Assembly (NCBI RefSeq): GCF_008330225.1
Contig: NZ_CP042466.1
Coordinates: 3,280,001-3,344,000 of the forward strand
Direction of reading: 5' to 3'
Origin: Geobacter sp. FeAm09
GTDB taxonomy: Bacteria; Desulfobacterota; Desulfuromonadia; Geobacterales; Pseudopelobacteraceae
Length of the DNA: 64,000 bases
Shown here one piece after another: positions 56,814 to 64,000 of this stretch (positions within the stretch are counted from its first letter, which is position 1; each line of letters opens with the position of its first letter). The notes beneath the pieces were generated by a model that saw only the letters and a list, made by a program, of their open reading frames with translations, had not been told where the DNA came from and made no database searches. A program made the position numbers and the translations under genes.

Positions 56814-58187
56814 ATGAATCTCAAGTTGTTGGCAGCGGCGGCAGTACTGTGGGGGCTATCCGGCATCGGCCAGGCGGCGGAGCATCCCGGGCGCGACTAC
56901 ATCGAAAAGAACGGGTACAAAGGTCCCGCCACCTGCGAAGAGTGCCACCAGGGGACCGCGCGCAAGTTTCTGGAAACGGTCCACTGGAAGCACGCATCAA
57001 AGGTGGACAACGTGGACAACCTGGAAGCCGGCAAGGAATACGGCATGAAAAACCGTATCTACACCATGTGCAACGGCAACGACATCGTCAACAACCTGAA
57101 GGAGATCCCGGTGAACGCCGCGGGCAAGACCAAGTACACGGGATGCAACACCTGCCATCCGGGAAACCACCTGAGCGATGTGGGGAGCACGGGTCCCGAA
57201 GCCGAGGCGGCCATCGACTGCCTGATCTGCCATTCATCGGCCTACGATTTCAGCAACCGCAAACCGTACAAGGATGACAAGGGGCGGATCGTCATGGGGC
57301 AGGACCGCAGCACCAAGGCGGCACTGGCCATTGCCAAGCCCAGGGTCAAAAACTGCATGGTCTGCCACGAAGCGGCCGGCGGCGGCGTCTATATCAAGCG
57401 CGGCTTCGCCTTTACCGCGGCGAACGATGTGCACGCCGCCAAGAAGATGGAATGCGCGGACTGCCACAAGGCCAGGGATCACCGTTTCCCCACCGGCTAT
57501 GACCCCAACAACTGGGCCAATGACGGCACCCGGCTGACCTGCACCACCTCCGGCTGCCACCCGGAGCGCCCCCACAAGGATGACGACTACAACCGCCATG
57601 CGGCGCGGATCGCCTGCCAGACCTGCCATATCCCCAGGACCGGCGGGGCGAGCGCCAAGGATTTTACCAAGTGGGAAAAACTGGCCAACGGATTTTACGA
57701 GCCTGCAACCCTGAAGAAGGAAGCCAACGAGACGGTCCCGGTGTACGCCTGGTATAACAGGACCGTCCGGAATGAGCCCCATTTTATCGGCCCCAAGGGG
57801 AGCAGGGGGGACGCGGCCAGCAAGATCTACCCCTTCAAGATCTTCCAGGGCAAGGCCTACTACGACAAACTGACCGGCAACCTGCTTTCCATGGATTTCG
57901 CCCAACCCATGGCCAACGGCGACACCCTGGCCGGGGTGGCCTCGGCGGCCAAAACGCTGGGGATCAAGAAGTACCAGGCGGAGCCGGGCTGGCAAACCGT
58001 CTATTTCTCCAGCAGCCACCTCGTGACCAAGACCAAGGCGCTCAGTTGCGAGAATTGCCACATCGTCAACGGCGTGCTGAACTTCCGCGCCCTCGGTTAC
58101 AGCGAAGCGGAGGTCGCGAAGCTGACCTCTCCGGAATTGTATCTGGAGAAGATGCTCAAGAAGCAGCGCGAGAACGACGATTTCTAG
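56814..58187 (+). CDS. Octahaem c-type cytochrome, OTR-like
   Basis: 457 residues after a GGAGGGG site. The signal peptide ends near IGQAAEHPG. Seven CxxCH sites (CEECH, CNTCH, CLICH, CMVCH, CADCH, CQTCH, CENCH) and one Cys-x4-CysHis (CTTSGCH) give eight haems. Order and segments such as HAARIACQTCHIPRTGG resemble octahaem tetrathionate reductase-type proteins, which reduce sulphur or nitrogen oxyanions in vitro. Physiological substrate is unknown. It follows the nine-haem cytochrome by 77 bases. Confidence 0.85.
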   Translation: MNLKLLAAAAVLWGLSGIGQAAEHPGRDYIEKNGYKGPATCEECHQGTARKFLETVHWKHASKVDNVDNLEAGKEYGMKNRIYTMCNGNDIVNNLKEIPVNAAGKTKYTGCNTCHPGNHLSDVGSTGPEAEAAIDCLICHSSAYDFSNRKPYKDDKGRIVMGQDRSTKAALAIAKPRVKNCMVCHEAAGGGVYIKRGFAFTAANDVHAAKKMECADCHKARDHRFPTGYDPNNWANDGTRLTCTTSGCHPERPHKDDDYNRHAARIACQTCHIPRTGGASAKDFTKWEKLANGFYEPATLKKEANETVPVYAWYNRTVRNEPHFIGPKGSRGDAASKIYPFKIFQGKAYYDKLTGNLLSMDFAQPMANGDTLAGVASAAKTLGIKKYQAEPGWQTVYFSSSHLVTKTKALSCENCHIVNGVLNFRALGYSEAEVAKLTSPELYLEKMLKKQRENDDF

Positions 58188-58522
58188 GACACCGATGTCG
58201 TGAAAAACCGGGGAAGCTCCGTTGCTCCGGCGGCTGGCCGGGCGTTGCGTGCCCGCTGATGTCATCGCCTGCCGCCGCTTCCCGAAGCTGGCCGGCTCGG
58301 AAACGAGCCTTGTTCGACACCTATGGCGCTCAAATGGGGAAACAATGTGCAACGCTTTTGTTGCGGTTGACTTCTCCCAAGCTCAGTGCCATGGTCTGGC
58401 AACCTTCATTTGTATGCCGTACCAGACCCCCCAGGCGATCAGCCCGCCTGGGGGGTCTCCTATTAGCCAATCCCGGTGAGCGCACTTGAGGGAAAACCAC
58501 ACCGTAGCGAGGCCGCATTCCT
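58188..58522. other. Intergenic region after the cytochromes
   Basis: 335 bases. A perfect 13-bp palindrome AGACCCCCCAGGC/GCCTGGGGGGTCT (58434-58446, 58456-58468) with a 9-base spacer could end transcripts from either side, but lacks a T run. The preceding GC-rich part (58200-58300) shows short hairpins and no supported ORF. Confidence 0.45.
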
Positions 58523-58783
58523 GTGACCATTACCCAGCTTGTAGAACTGATCCGGCATATGGAGGAAGAACACAACTTTTTCAACCGAAAGCCAGGACAA
58601 CGGGTGGTGAAACAGCTAACCCCGCACATCAGCATGCGGGGCGCCGCCAGGGTGGTTGGGGTGGATTTACAGGGTTACGGCTGGGAAAAAACCTTTGGCT
58701 GCGGGGAAGACCGCCACGATTCACCCCTGTCGTTGTACCATGCGATCATGGCTTTTCTGGATGCGGCCGACGGAGAAAGCTGA
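58523..58783 (+). CDS. Small protein of unknown function
   Basis: An 86-residue protein starting at GTG (58523), with GCGAGG about ten bases upstream. It begins TITQLVELIRHMEEEHNFFN and ends PLSLYHAIMAFLDAADGES, with helical ends and a central stretch MRGAARVVGVDLQGYGWEKT. No signal or membrane helix. A terminator lies 150 bases downstream. I do not recognise it. Confidence 0.55.
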   Translation: MTITQLVELIRHMEEEHNFFNRKPGQRVVKQLTPHISMRGAARVVGVDLQGYGWEKTFGCGEDRHDSPLSLYHAIMAFLDAADGES

Positions 58784-58932
58784 GATCGCCGCGCGCTGCA
58801 TGTGGGGTGGCAAGGCCGGGACAACCACATATTCACAAGTAAGGATACTTTGTGCAAGTCACTGTTTTAATTGACTTACATCATGCCCGATGACATACTT
58901 CCATCTCCTCCTTCAATTGTGTGGCTGCACCA

Positions 58933-58963
58933 GGCCCCTTGGGAATTGCAGTCCCAAGGGGCC
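58933..58963 (+). terminator. Intrinsic terminator
   Basis: GGCCCCTTGGG and CCCAAGGGGCC form an 11-bp stem with a 9-base loop, followed by GTCTCTTTT. It is downstream of the 58523-58783 gene and before the convergent selB. Confidence 0.85.
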
Positions 58964-59038
58964 GTCTCTTTTCTGCAGCCTCCCCCGATCATATCGTTGC
59001 GGCAGCAATGGCGTAAAACCGCTTTTCTCCCCATGCCG

Positions 59039-60954
59039 TCATCTTCTTAAAATGCGCAACCCCCCCACACGGATCGTAAGCTTTTCACTATCGAAATATT
59101 CAAGCAGGGGGATCAGATATTTGCGTGACAGACCGGTAACAGCGCGGTATTGGGGGGGGTTATTTCACCGTTGTCTTTCAGGAGGGATACCAGTTTGTCC
59201 CGTAAGCCGCTCAAGACCTCACCCGAATAGAACAAATTATCGGAGACCCGTACCGCAGCGCCGTTGCGCGTCAGCATGGCCATGGTATCGCGGACACACT
59301 TCTCGTCGCACCGGAAGCGCTCCATGATCTCCTTGACGGTAGGGGCTTCGATGCCCTTCTCCTGGAGAAACGACGTAATGGCCTCGCCCCGGTTGACGGC
59401 AGAACTTGCCGGACGCGAGATCTGCCCGGCCGGTTTCACAATATCCCGGTCGGGAAGCAGCTTGCCTTCGTGCTCCAACGCAAGCAGCAGCGGGGTATAG
59501 AAGCGCTGGTCGCTCCTTTGCGGCAGACGTGTTTTGAGCTCTTCCTTTCCTATCCCGCTTTTCAGCGGATTGGCCGTCACATAGGTGGTCACCGCGTCCA
59601 GCAGCACCTTTTTGAGCGTTGCAAAGGCCCCCCGTCCCAGCAGGATTCTCGGTTCGCGGGACATTTGGACGATGTCGCCGGCGGACAGCAGCGCCGCGAG
59701 TGCTGCTTCAGCCGCTTTCCGGGGGATACCGGCCCGCAGCAGGACATCTTCGAACGCAATTCCGGACAGCAGGCTCTGCCCAACGAGCAACGAGATGATG
59801 CGCTGGTGTTCCCGGTTGTCCAGGGAAGAGAGCAGTTGCACGGCTTCTCCGTTCCGCCGCCGGCGCCGGGGCGGAAAGGGGTCGAGCACCACGCCTCCCC
59901 CCACGGTCGCGGCAGGCGACGCGGTGCGCAGGATATAGCTGTCGCCAGAAACCAGCAGCACCGGTTCATTCAGGCGCAATTGCACGTATGCGCTCTCCCC
60001 GGGCTGCAGGGTATTGCGGTCCAGCAGGATTACCTGGGCCTGCACTTCATACGTGGCCGAATGAAGACGTACGCAGGCCCGGTGTTTCAACTCGCGGGAC
60101 GCCGCCGCCAGATAGTCGAGGCGGGCATCCACGATCCGGGTTGTCCGGAACACGCCGCGGGGCGTGACCACATCCCCCCGATGCACCTCATCCAGGTCCA
60201 CGCCTTGCAGGTTGACCGCCAGGCGCTGGCCGGCCAGGCCGTTATCGACCGTGCACCCATGGGCCTGTATGCTGCGCACCCGCCCCTCTCTGCCCGTGGG
60301 CAGCACTGCCAACTCGTTTCCTACGGCAATCTCCCCGGACAACAAGGTGCCGGTCACCACCGTGCCGAAACCGGCCACGGTAAAGACCCGGTCTACGGGC
60401 AGGCGGAAATGCCCTTCGCGCCGTTTTCCGGAAGCAATGTCCGCCAGGAGTGCCAGCTCTCCCTTCAGCGATTCGAGGCCCGCGCCGGTGCGCGCCGATA
60501 CCGGTACGACCGGGGCGTTTTCCAGGAAACTGCCGGCCACGAATTCCCGTACCTCTTCGGTGACAAGCTCCAGCCATTCCCTGTCCACCATGTCGCTCTT
60601 GGTCAGGGCCACCAGGCCGCTTTTGACCCCCAAAAGCCGCAGGATATCCATGTGCTCCCGCGTCTGGGGCATGATCCCCTCATCGGCGGCGATCACCAGC
60701 ATGACCATATCCATGCCGCCGACGCCAGCCACCATGGCGCGGACAAACTTTTCATGCCCCGGCACATCGACTATCCCGAATCTGATCTCCCCGGGAAGTT
60801 CCAGGTGGGCAAACCCCAACTCAATGGTAATGCCCCGTGCCTTTTCCTCCTTGAGCCGGTCGGTGTCGATGCCGGTCAAGGTCCGCACCAGCGAAGTCTT
60901 GCCGTGGTCGATGTGGCCTGCCGTGCCGAGTATGAGGTGCTTCATGGGCTGCAT
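59039..60954 (-). CDS. selB: Selenocysteine-specific elongation factor SelB, apparent frameshift near the C-terminus
   Basis: GTPase that delivers Sec-tRNA to UGA codons with a SECIS hairpin. The G domain has [27 protein letters not shown] and TKSD; domains II-III and the C-terminal winged helices follow ([20 protein letters not shown]). At the G8 tract 59152-59159 the frame shifts and would stop at 59113. Adding one base gives [20 protein letters not shown], then [20 protein letters not shown] and ILRR, a typical SelB end with the stop at 59039 and about 638 residues. A tRNA-Sec gene lies about 0.8 kb upstream. Confidence 0.9.
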
Positions 60955-61048
60955 CCCCGGATAAAGAACGAAATGTCCGACGCGGGTTCATTGAAAATCG
61001 TAACGACCGCGTGACGGGTGCCGCGCCCCCCACCCGGTGCATTCCCGA

Positions 61049-61234
61049 TCATTTTTCCATCTTTTGGCGATATATGTGACATGACTCAAAATTGCCGCCG
61101 CAAAACGTGATGATGTTGGCGATCGTTCTGCTGGATATGATGTAGCAATAGCATTCGGGGGAAGGCTCCTGGACGAAATCGCAGAGCAAAGGCTGATCTG
61201 CTGCGACGTTGGGATTTTTTTGCGGGAGCGTCAT
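61049..61234 (-). CDS. Small cysteine-rich protein
   Basis: 61 residues with five Cys: LCDFVQEPSPECYCYIISSR and ITFCGGNFESCHIYRQ. The spacing (Cys18, 28, 30, 45, 52) suggests a metal- or cluster-binding knot. Similar short proteins with a CGGNF-x2-C-x-IY ending occur in deltaproteobacteria as far as I recall, but I know no function. It starts 17 nt after the hemerythrin-like stop codon; no strong Shine-Dalgarno is seen, so the start is tentative. Confidence 0.6.
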   Translation of the reverse strand: MTLPQKNPNVAADQPLLCDFVQEPSPECYCYIISSRTIANIITFCGGNFESCHIYRQKMEK

Positions 61235-61251
61235 TGGTGTGTACCCACATG

Positions 61252-61680
61252 TTACGTGGCCAGAAAATCAGCCAAGACGCGGTCATGCGTCTCGATATGT
61301 TCAAGCCAGAGTTGGCGAATGGCACTCAACTCCGCGGCTGATACCTGCCGTCCTTCCCGGAAACGGTGACGCAATTCGGCAGTTTTGGCGCAGACGGACT
61401 GGTGGCTCCGGCCATGCTGCATGGCCTGGGGGAAGTCCACGGCAGCCATGGAGGCGTTTTCACTGCCCACATGCTCCAGGACGGCGTCCAGCAGCAGATC
61501 GAAGTCTGCCCTCAAATCTTTTTCAGGCTGCCGGAGAAGTTGCGAAAACAGGGCGTCCAGAGGGTCTATGATGTTTTTGTACCGGCTGTCGCAGGTGGAC
61601 GCCCTTACAGCAAGATGTTTGGTTGCAACGTGAATGTCGGAAAAGGGTTGCTTACGTTGTCTATAGTCAAAAGATTCCAT
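61252..61680 (-). CDS. Hemerythrin-like protein lacking the first His ligand
   Basis: 142-residue four-helix protein of the bacteriohemerythrin type. Di-iron ligands seen are His70/Glu74 (HVGSE), His89/His93 (HGRSH) and His128/Asp133 (HIETHD). In the first helix the usual D-x-x-H reads Asp31-Ser-Arg-Tyr34, so one iron ligand is missing or replaced. Oxygen or NO binding may be altered. It is followed by the small Cys-rich gene. Confidence 0.78.
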   Translation of the reverse strand: MESFDYRQRKQPFSDIHVATKHLAVRASTCDSRYKNIIDPLDALFSQLLRQPEKDLRADFDLLLDAVLEHVGSENASMAAVDFPQAMQHGRSHQSVCAKTAELRHRFREGRQVSAAELSAIRQLWLEHIETHDRVLADFLAT

Positions 61681-61795
61681 AGCCGGCTGTTCTCATACCA
61701 AAATTTGGGGGGATTTCTCCCCCCCATTGCATGAAGGAGGCTCATTTTATGAGCCTTGTGAAGCCATTTTTTAAGCGGCAGCTCACGGTCAGGCT

Positions 61796-61893
61796 TGGCG
61801 GAAGCACATGGGAATCGAACCCACCAGGGAGATTTCTCATCCCCCTCACCGGTTTTGAAGACCGGGCCACCCACCAGCGATGGTAGTGCTTCC
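61796..61893 (-). tRNA. selC: tRNA-Sec (UCA anticodon)
   Basis: A 98-base tRNA on the minus strand, with an 8-bp acceptor stem GGAAGCAC/GTGCTTCC, discriminator G and encoded CCA (61798-61796). The anticodon loop CTTCAAA reads UGA. A long extra arm (GGGGGATGAGAAATCTCCC) and the T loop GTTCGATTC are present. These are hallmarks of bacterial selenocysteine tRNA. selB is nearby on the same strand; selA and selD are not in the window. Confidence 0.97.
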
Positions 61894-61930
61894 GTTGTAA
61901 GCCAGGCTGCCACCTTCCCAGCAGTTGCCA

Positions 61931-63538
61931 TCAGGCCAGACGGAATTGCCCGACAAGCCCTTTTAGTTCATCGGCCAAACCGGACAGCTTGTCGGCGGCC
62001 TCGGTGGATCTATGGGCCGATTGGGCCGTCACCTGTATGACGTTAGTAATCTGATGCATGTTATTGCTTATTTCACGACTGGTTGAGCTCTGTTCCTCGG
62101 CTGCCGTGGCAATCTGATTTATCTGCCCGGTCACTTCGTTGACTTGGTCGAGGATTTGTTGCAAGGCGCTCCCCGATCGTGAGGCCTCAACAGTTCCCGC
62201 TTCCACCTCTCGCACTCCCTCTTCCATGGAGTCAACCGCCAGTTTGGTTTCGTTTTGTATAACCCGTATCATCTCGGATATTTCTTTGGTCGCGCGGGTC
62301 GTTCGCTCGGCAAGAGCCCGGACCTCATCGGCGACAACGGCAAAACCACGTCCCTGCTCCCCGGCTCTAGCGGCCTCGATGGCTGCATTGAGTGCCAGTA
62401 GGTTGGTCTGATCAGCGATCTCCTCGATGGTACCAACAATGGCACCTATTTCGTCGGAACGCGTTCCCAACCCTGCGACCTGACGCGCCGTTTCATGAAC
62501 CCTGACGGCAATTTGCTGCATGTTGCCAACCGTCAGCATGACAACCTCAGAACCATTGGAGGCCAGTTGGCTGGCATGGTGCGAATTCCCGGCAGCGGCA
62601 TTGCAATTGTCGGCAATATCATGGGAGGTTGCCGCCATTTCTTCACCCGCCGTTGACACAATGGCAGCCTGGGAGGCCACCTCTTCGGTGCCGGCAGCGA
62701 TTTGAGCGGCCATATCATGCAACCCAGCGGATGCGGAAGCCACATCATGGGTGCTTCCGGCGACCCTGAGCATGACCGTTTGAAGCTTATCGACAAAACG
62801 GTCAAAATAGCCTGCAGCCTCGCCGATTTCATCGTTTGCCGTAATGTTCAACCTGACCGTCAGATCTCCTTCTCCCAGGGCAATATCGTGCATCATGGTC
62901 ACCATCCGCCCCAAGGTCTGCAGCGCCTTGCGGACAAGCATGAAGGATATGAGCGAAAAGACCGATGCAAGAATGGCGGCTACGCCCGCGATGATATATT
63001 TCAGGTGGTCATAAACAGCCAGATATTCTTTCTGCTTTTGCCCCACATAAATAATTCCGACGACCTGCCCTGCCGCATTTTTTAATGGATCGTAGGCGGC
63101 GAACTGGGGAATACCATCAATCAATATTTCTCCCCGATGCCGTTTTCCCTGTTTGACGACCGTCTCGTAAACGGCACCGATAAGCTTCTTGCCTACGGCA
63201 CGGCTGCCATCTGGGTTCAACTTAGTGGTGGCCACGCGGATATCGTCCATGAATATCGTGACCTCTACACCAAAGAGCTCCTTAACTTTGTCCGGCAGTT
63301 CAGAATTGTTATTGAGAACATAACTACCCTGCATGAGCTTGCCATCGGCGACCCGTAATTCACCACCTCCTTTCAATTTCAACAATTCGCGAAAGACATT
63401 CATGCAGACATCCATATCCATTGCGGATTGATGCTTAAGCTCTTTTTGCATTTCATAAAGACACAGAGATGACGATGCCGCTACAGACATCAACACAATC
63501 ACTACATTGGCTATTATGAATTTATGGCTCAATTTCAT
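61931..63538 (-). CDS. Methyl-accepting chemotaxis protein with single-Cache-type sensor
   Basis: 535 residues from the ATG at 63538. TM1 at about 8-26, a periplasmic sensor of about 150 residues ([20 protein letters not shown] and [20 protein letters not shown] fit a Cache-3-like fold), TM2 at about 181-203, HAMP, then the signalling domain with [20 protein letters not shown] and [16 protein letters not shown]. It should sense a small periplasmic ligand. Upstream in-frame codons lack homology. It precedes tRNA-Sec on the same strand. Confidence 0.92.
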   Translation of the reverse strand: MKLSHKFIIANVVIVLMSVAASSSLCLYEMQKELKHQSAMDMDVCMNVFRELLKLKGGGELRVADGKLMQGSYVLNNNSELPDKVKELFGVEVTIFMDDIRVATTKLNPDGSRAVGKKLIGAVYETVVKQGKRHRGEILIDGIPQFAAYDPLKNAAGQVVGIIYVGQKQKEYLAVYDHLKYIIAGVAAILASVFSLISFMLVRKALQTLGRMVTMMHDIALGEGDLTVRLNITANDEIGEAAGYFDRFVDKLQTVMLRVAGSTHDVASASAGLHDMAAQIAAGTEEVASQAAIVSTAGEEMAATSHDIADNCNAAAGNSHHASQLASNGSEVVMLTVGNMQQIAVRVHETARQVAGLGTRSDEIGAIVGTIEEIADQTNLLALNAAIEAARAGEQGRGFAVVADEVRALAERTTRATKEISEMIRVIQNETKLAVDSMEEGVREVEAGTVEASRSGSALQQILDQVNEVTGQINQIATAAEEQSSTSREISNNMHQITNVIQVTAQSAHRSTEAADKLSGLADELKGLVGQFRLA

Positions 63539-63863
63539 AGTGTCAGTCACCGGCGCATGAGTTTTAACAACGTGTAATTTTGGAACTATTCTAACAGACC
63601 CACTATCTCGTCGGCTCCATGTTTGGCTCAAGGCACCAATGTTTCATCGATAAGAGATTGGGGAAAGCGAGAGAGACTGGCAACGATATATCGGTCACGA
63701 AGAGGTGCCTGAGACACATATTCACTATATATAACGTGTCATAGACAACGGTTGAATGTTTGTTCAGTCGTCCTGATCTTACCGCAATCGGGCACTTCTG
63801 CTGTGTAGAGTATTTGAGAGTGACTCTATGTACATGAGTCACTCTCAAATATATTAATACCCG
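63539..63863. other. Intergenic region upstream of the chemoreceptor
   Basis: 325 bases. It contains the terminator hairpin at 63812-63850 and an AT-rich stretch (63700-63760) that could hold the chemoreceptor promoter. An 81-codon open frame spans the terminator and is judged spurious. Confidence 0.45.
63812..63850. terminator. Perfect 15-bp hairpin between the barrel gene and the chemoreceptor
   Basis: ATTTGAGAGTGACTC (63812-63826) pairs perfectly with GAGTCACTCTCAAAT (63836-63850) around a 9-base loop. It lies 13 bases past the stop codon of the minus-strand barrel gene and would end that transcript. Confidence 0.85.
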
Positions 63864-64000
63864 CTAAAATACATATTGAAGAACCAATCGCGTCGTATAC
63901 GGATTATCAGGATCCGTAGCTGAATTATTAGTATCTTTGACAGAATTTTTGTAATAACCACCTAAAAATACATATGCTGCCTGTACTTTTGCACTAAGAT
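63864..64000 (-). CDS. Outer-membrane beta-barrel protein, C-terminal fragment (runs off window)
   Basis: The last 44 codons of a gene whose start lies beyond the window. The sequence LSAKVQAAYVFLGGYYKNS, VKDTNNSATDPDNPY, then TTRLVLQYVF ends in an aromatic residue after alternating hydrophobic residues, the signature of the last strand of an outer-membrane barrel. It is more AT-rich than most genes here. Family cannot be named from this piece. Confidence 0.75.
   Translation of the reverse strand, partial: LSAKVQAAYVFLGGYYKNSVKDTNNSATDPDNPYTTRLVLQYVF

Noticed and set aside
59113-59160. Selenocysteine or programmed frameshifting as the cause of the selB break
   Set aside because: The break is a frame change, not an in-frame UGA, and no slippery heptamer with a downstream pseudoknot is apparent; a lost base in the homopolymer explains it more simply.
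63539-63720. Sigma-28 (FliA) promoter for the chemoreceptor
   Set aside because: A GCCGAC-like string occurs, but no TAAA at the proper distance.
63603-63848. 81-codon minus-strand ORF upstream of the chemoreceptor
   Set aside because: It begins inside a perfect terminator hairpin and lacks a ribosome binding site or family features.

Overview
The window is GC-rich and densely coding. It looks like a chromosomal segment from the Geobacter lineage (Desulfuromonadales/Geobacterales). The evidence is gene content and order: a 14-gene nuoA-N operon next to hemL and an F0 operon, recA-pilT-recX-alaS followed by a receiver/histidine kinase and an arginine cluster, two periplasmic multihaem c-type cytochromes beside a DUF3373 outer-membrane protein, and a selenocysteine locus (selB, tRNA-Sec). 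There is no prophage, CRISPR array, rRNA or insertion sequence. The assignment comes from recall of family and gene order, not a database search.

Layout. 113-15400 (minus): complex I, nuoA to nuoN, one transcription unit with a promoter upstream of nuoA and an intrinsic terminator after nuoN. 15490-18830 (plus): hemL, then atpZ-atpI-atpB-atpE with a strong terminator. 19030-28750 (minus): argB-argD-argF-small ORF-argG-argH, continuing into a GspA/GspB-like pair and a lipoprotein; an mqsRA toxin-antitoxin pair lies on the opposite strand between argG and argH. 28835-39035 (minus): larB-larC-cinA, recA, pilT, recX, alaS and a hybrid receiver/kinase. 39254-42263 (plus): LysR regulator, leuC, leuD. 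42462-50273: outer-membrane protein plus chemoreceptor, tatA, an aminotransferase behind an attenuator-like leader, WbuC-type cupin, VOC protein, hemE and an S4-domain protein. 50517-58783: small exported proteins, a candidate non-coding RNA, the DUF3373 protein and two multihaem cytochromes. 59039-64000 (minus): selB, small Cys-rich protein, hemerythrin-like protein, tRNA-Sec, chemoreceptor, and the C-terminus of an outer-membrane barrel protein cut by the window edge.

Most notable. (1) The aminotransferase at 45680-46984 is preceded by a promoter, a 28-codon peptide with 11 Ala codons, and mutually exclusive antiterminator/terminator stems: a candidate alanine-responsive attenuator. (2) nuoG, the LysR gene and selB are each broken by loss of one base in a G/C homopolymer, and each regains a full-length family product if one base is added; this looks like a sequence-accuracy artefact, but could be contraction-prone tracts. 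(3) A family of roughly 90-140 bp interspersed repeats has five recognisable copies in the window, alongside other palindromic repeats and a MITE-like element between leuC and leuD. (4) A stretch at about 51600-51800 looks like an unclassified structured RNA.

Energy metabolism dominates: NADH oxidation (Nuo), ATP synthase membrane sector, haem precursor synthesis (hemL, hemE) and periplasmic cytochromes fit an anaerobic respirer.
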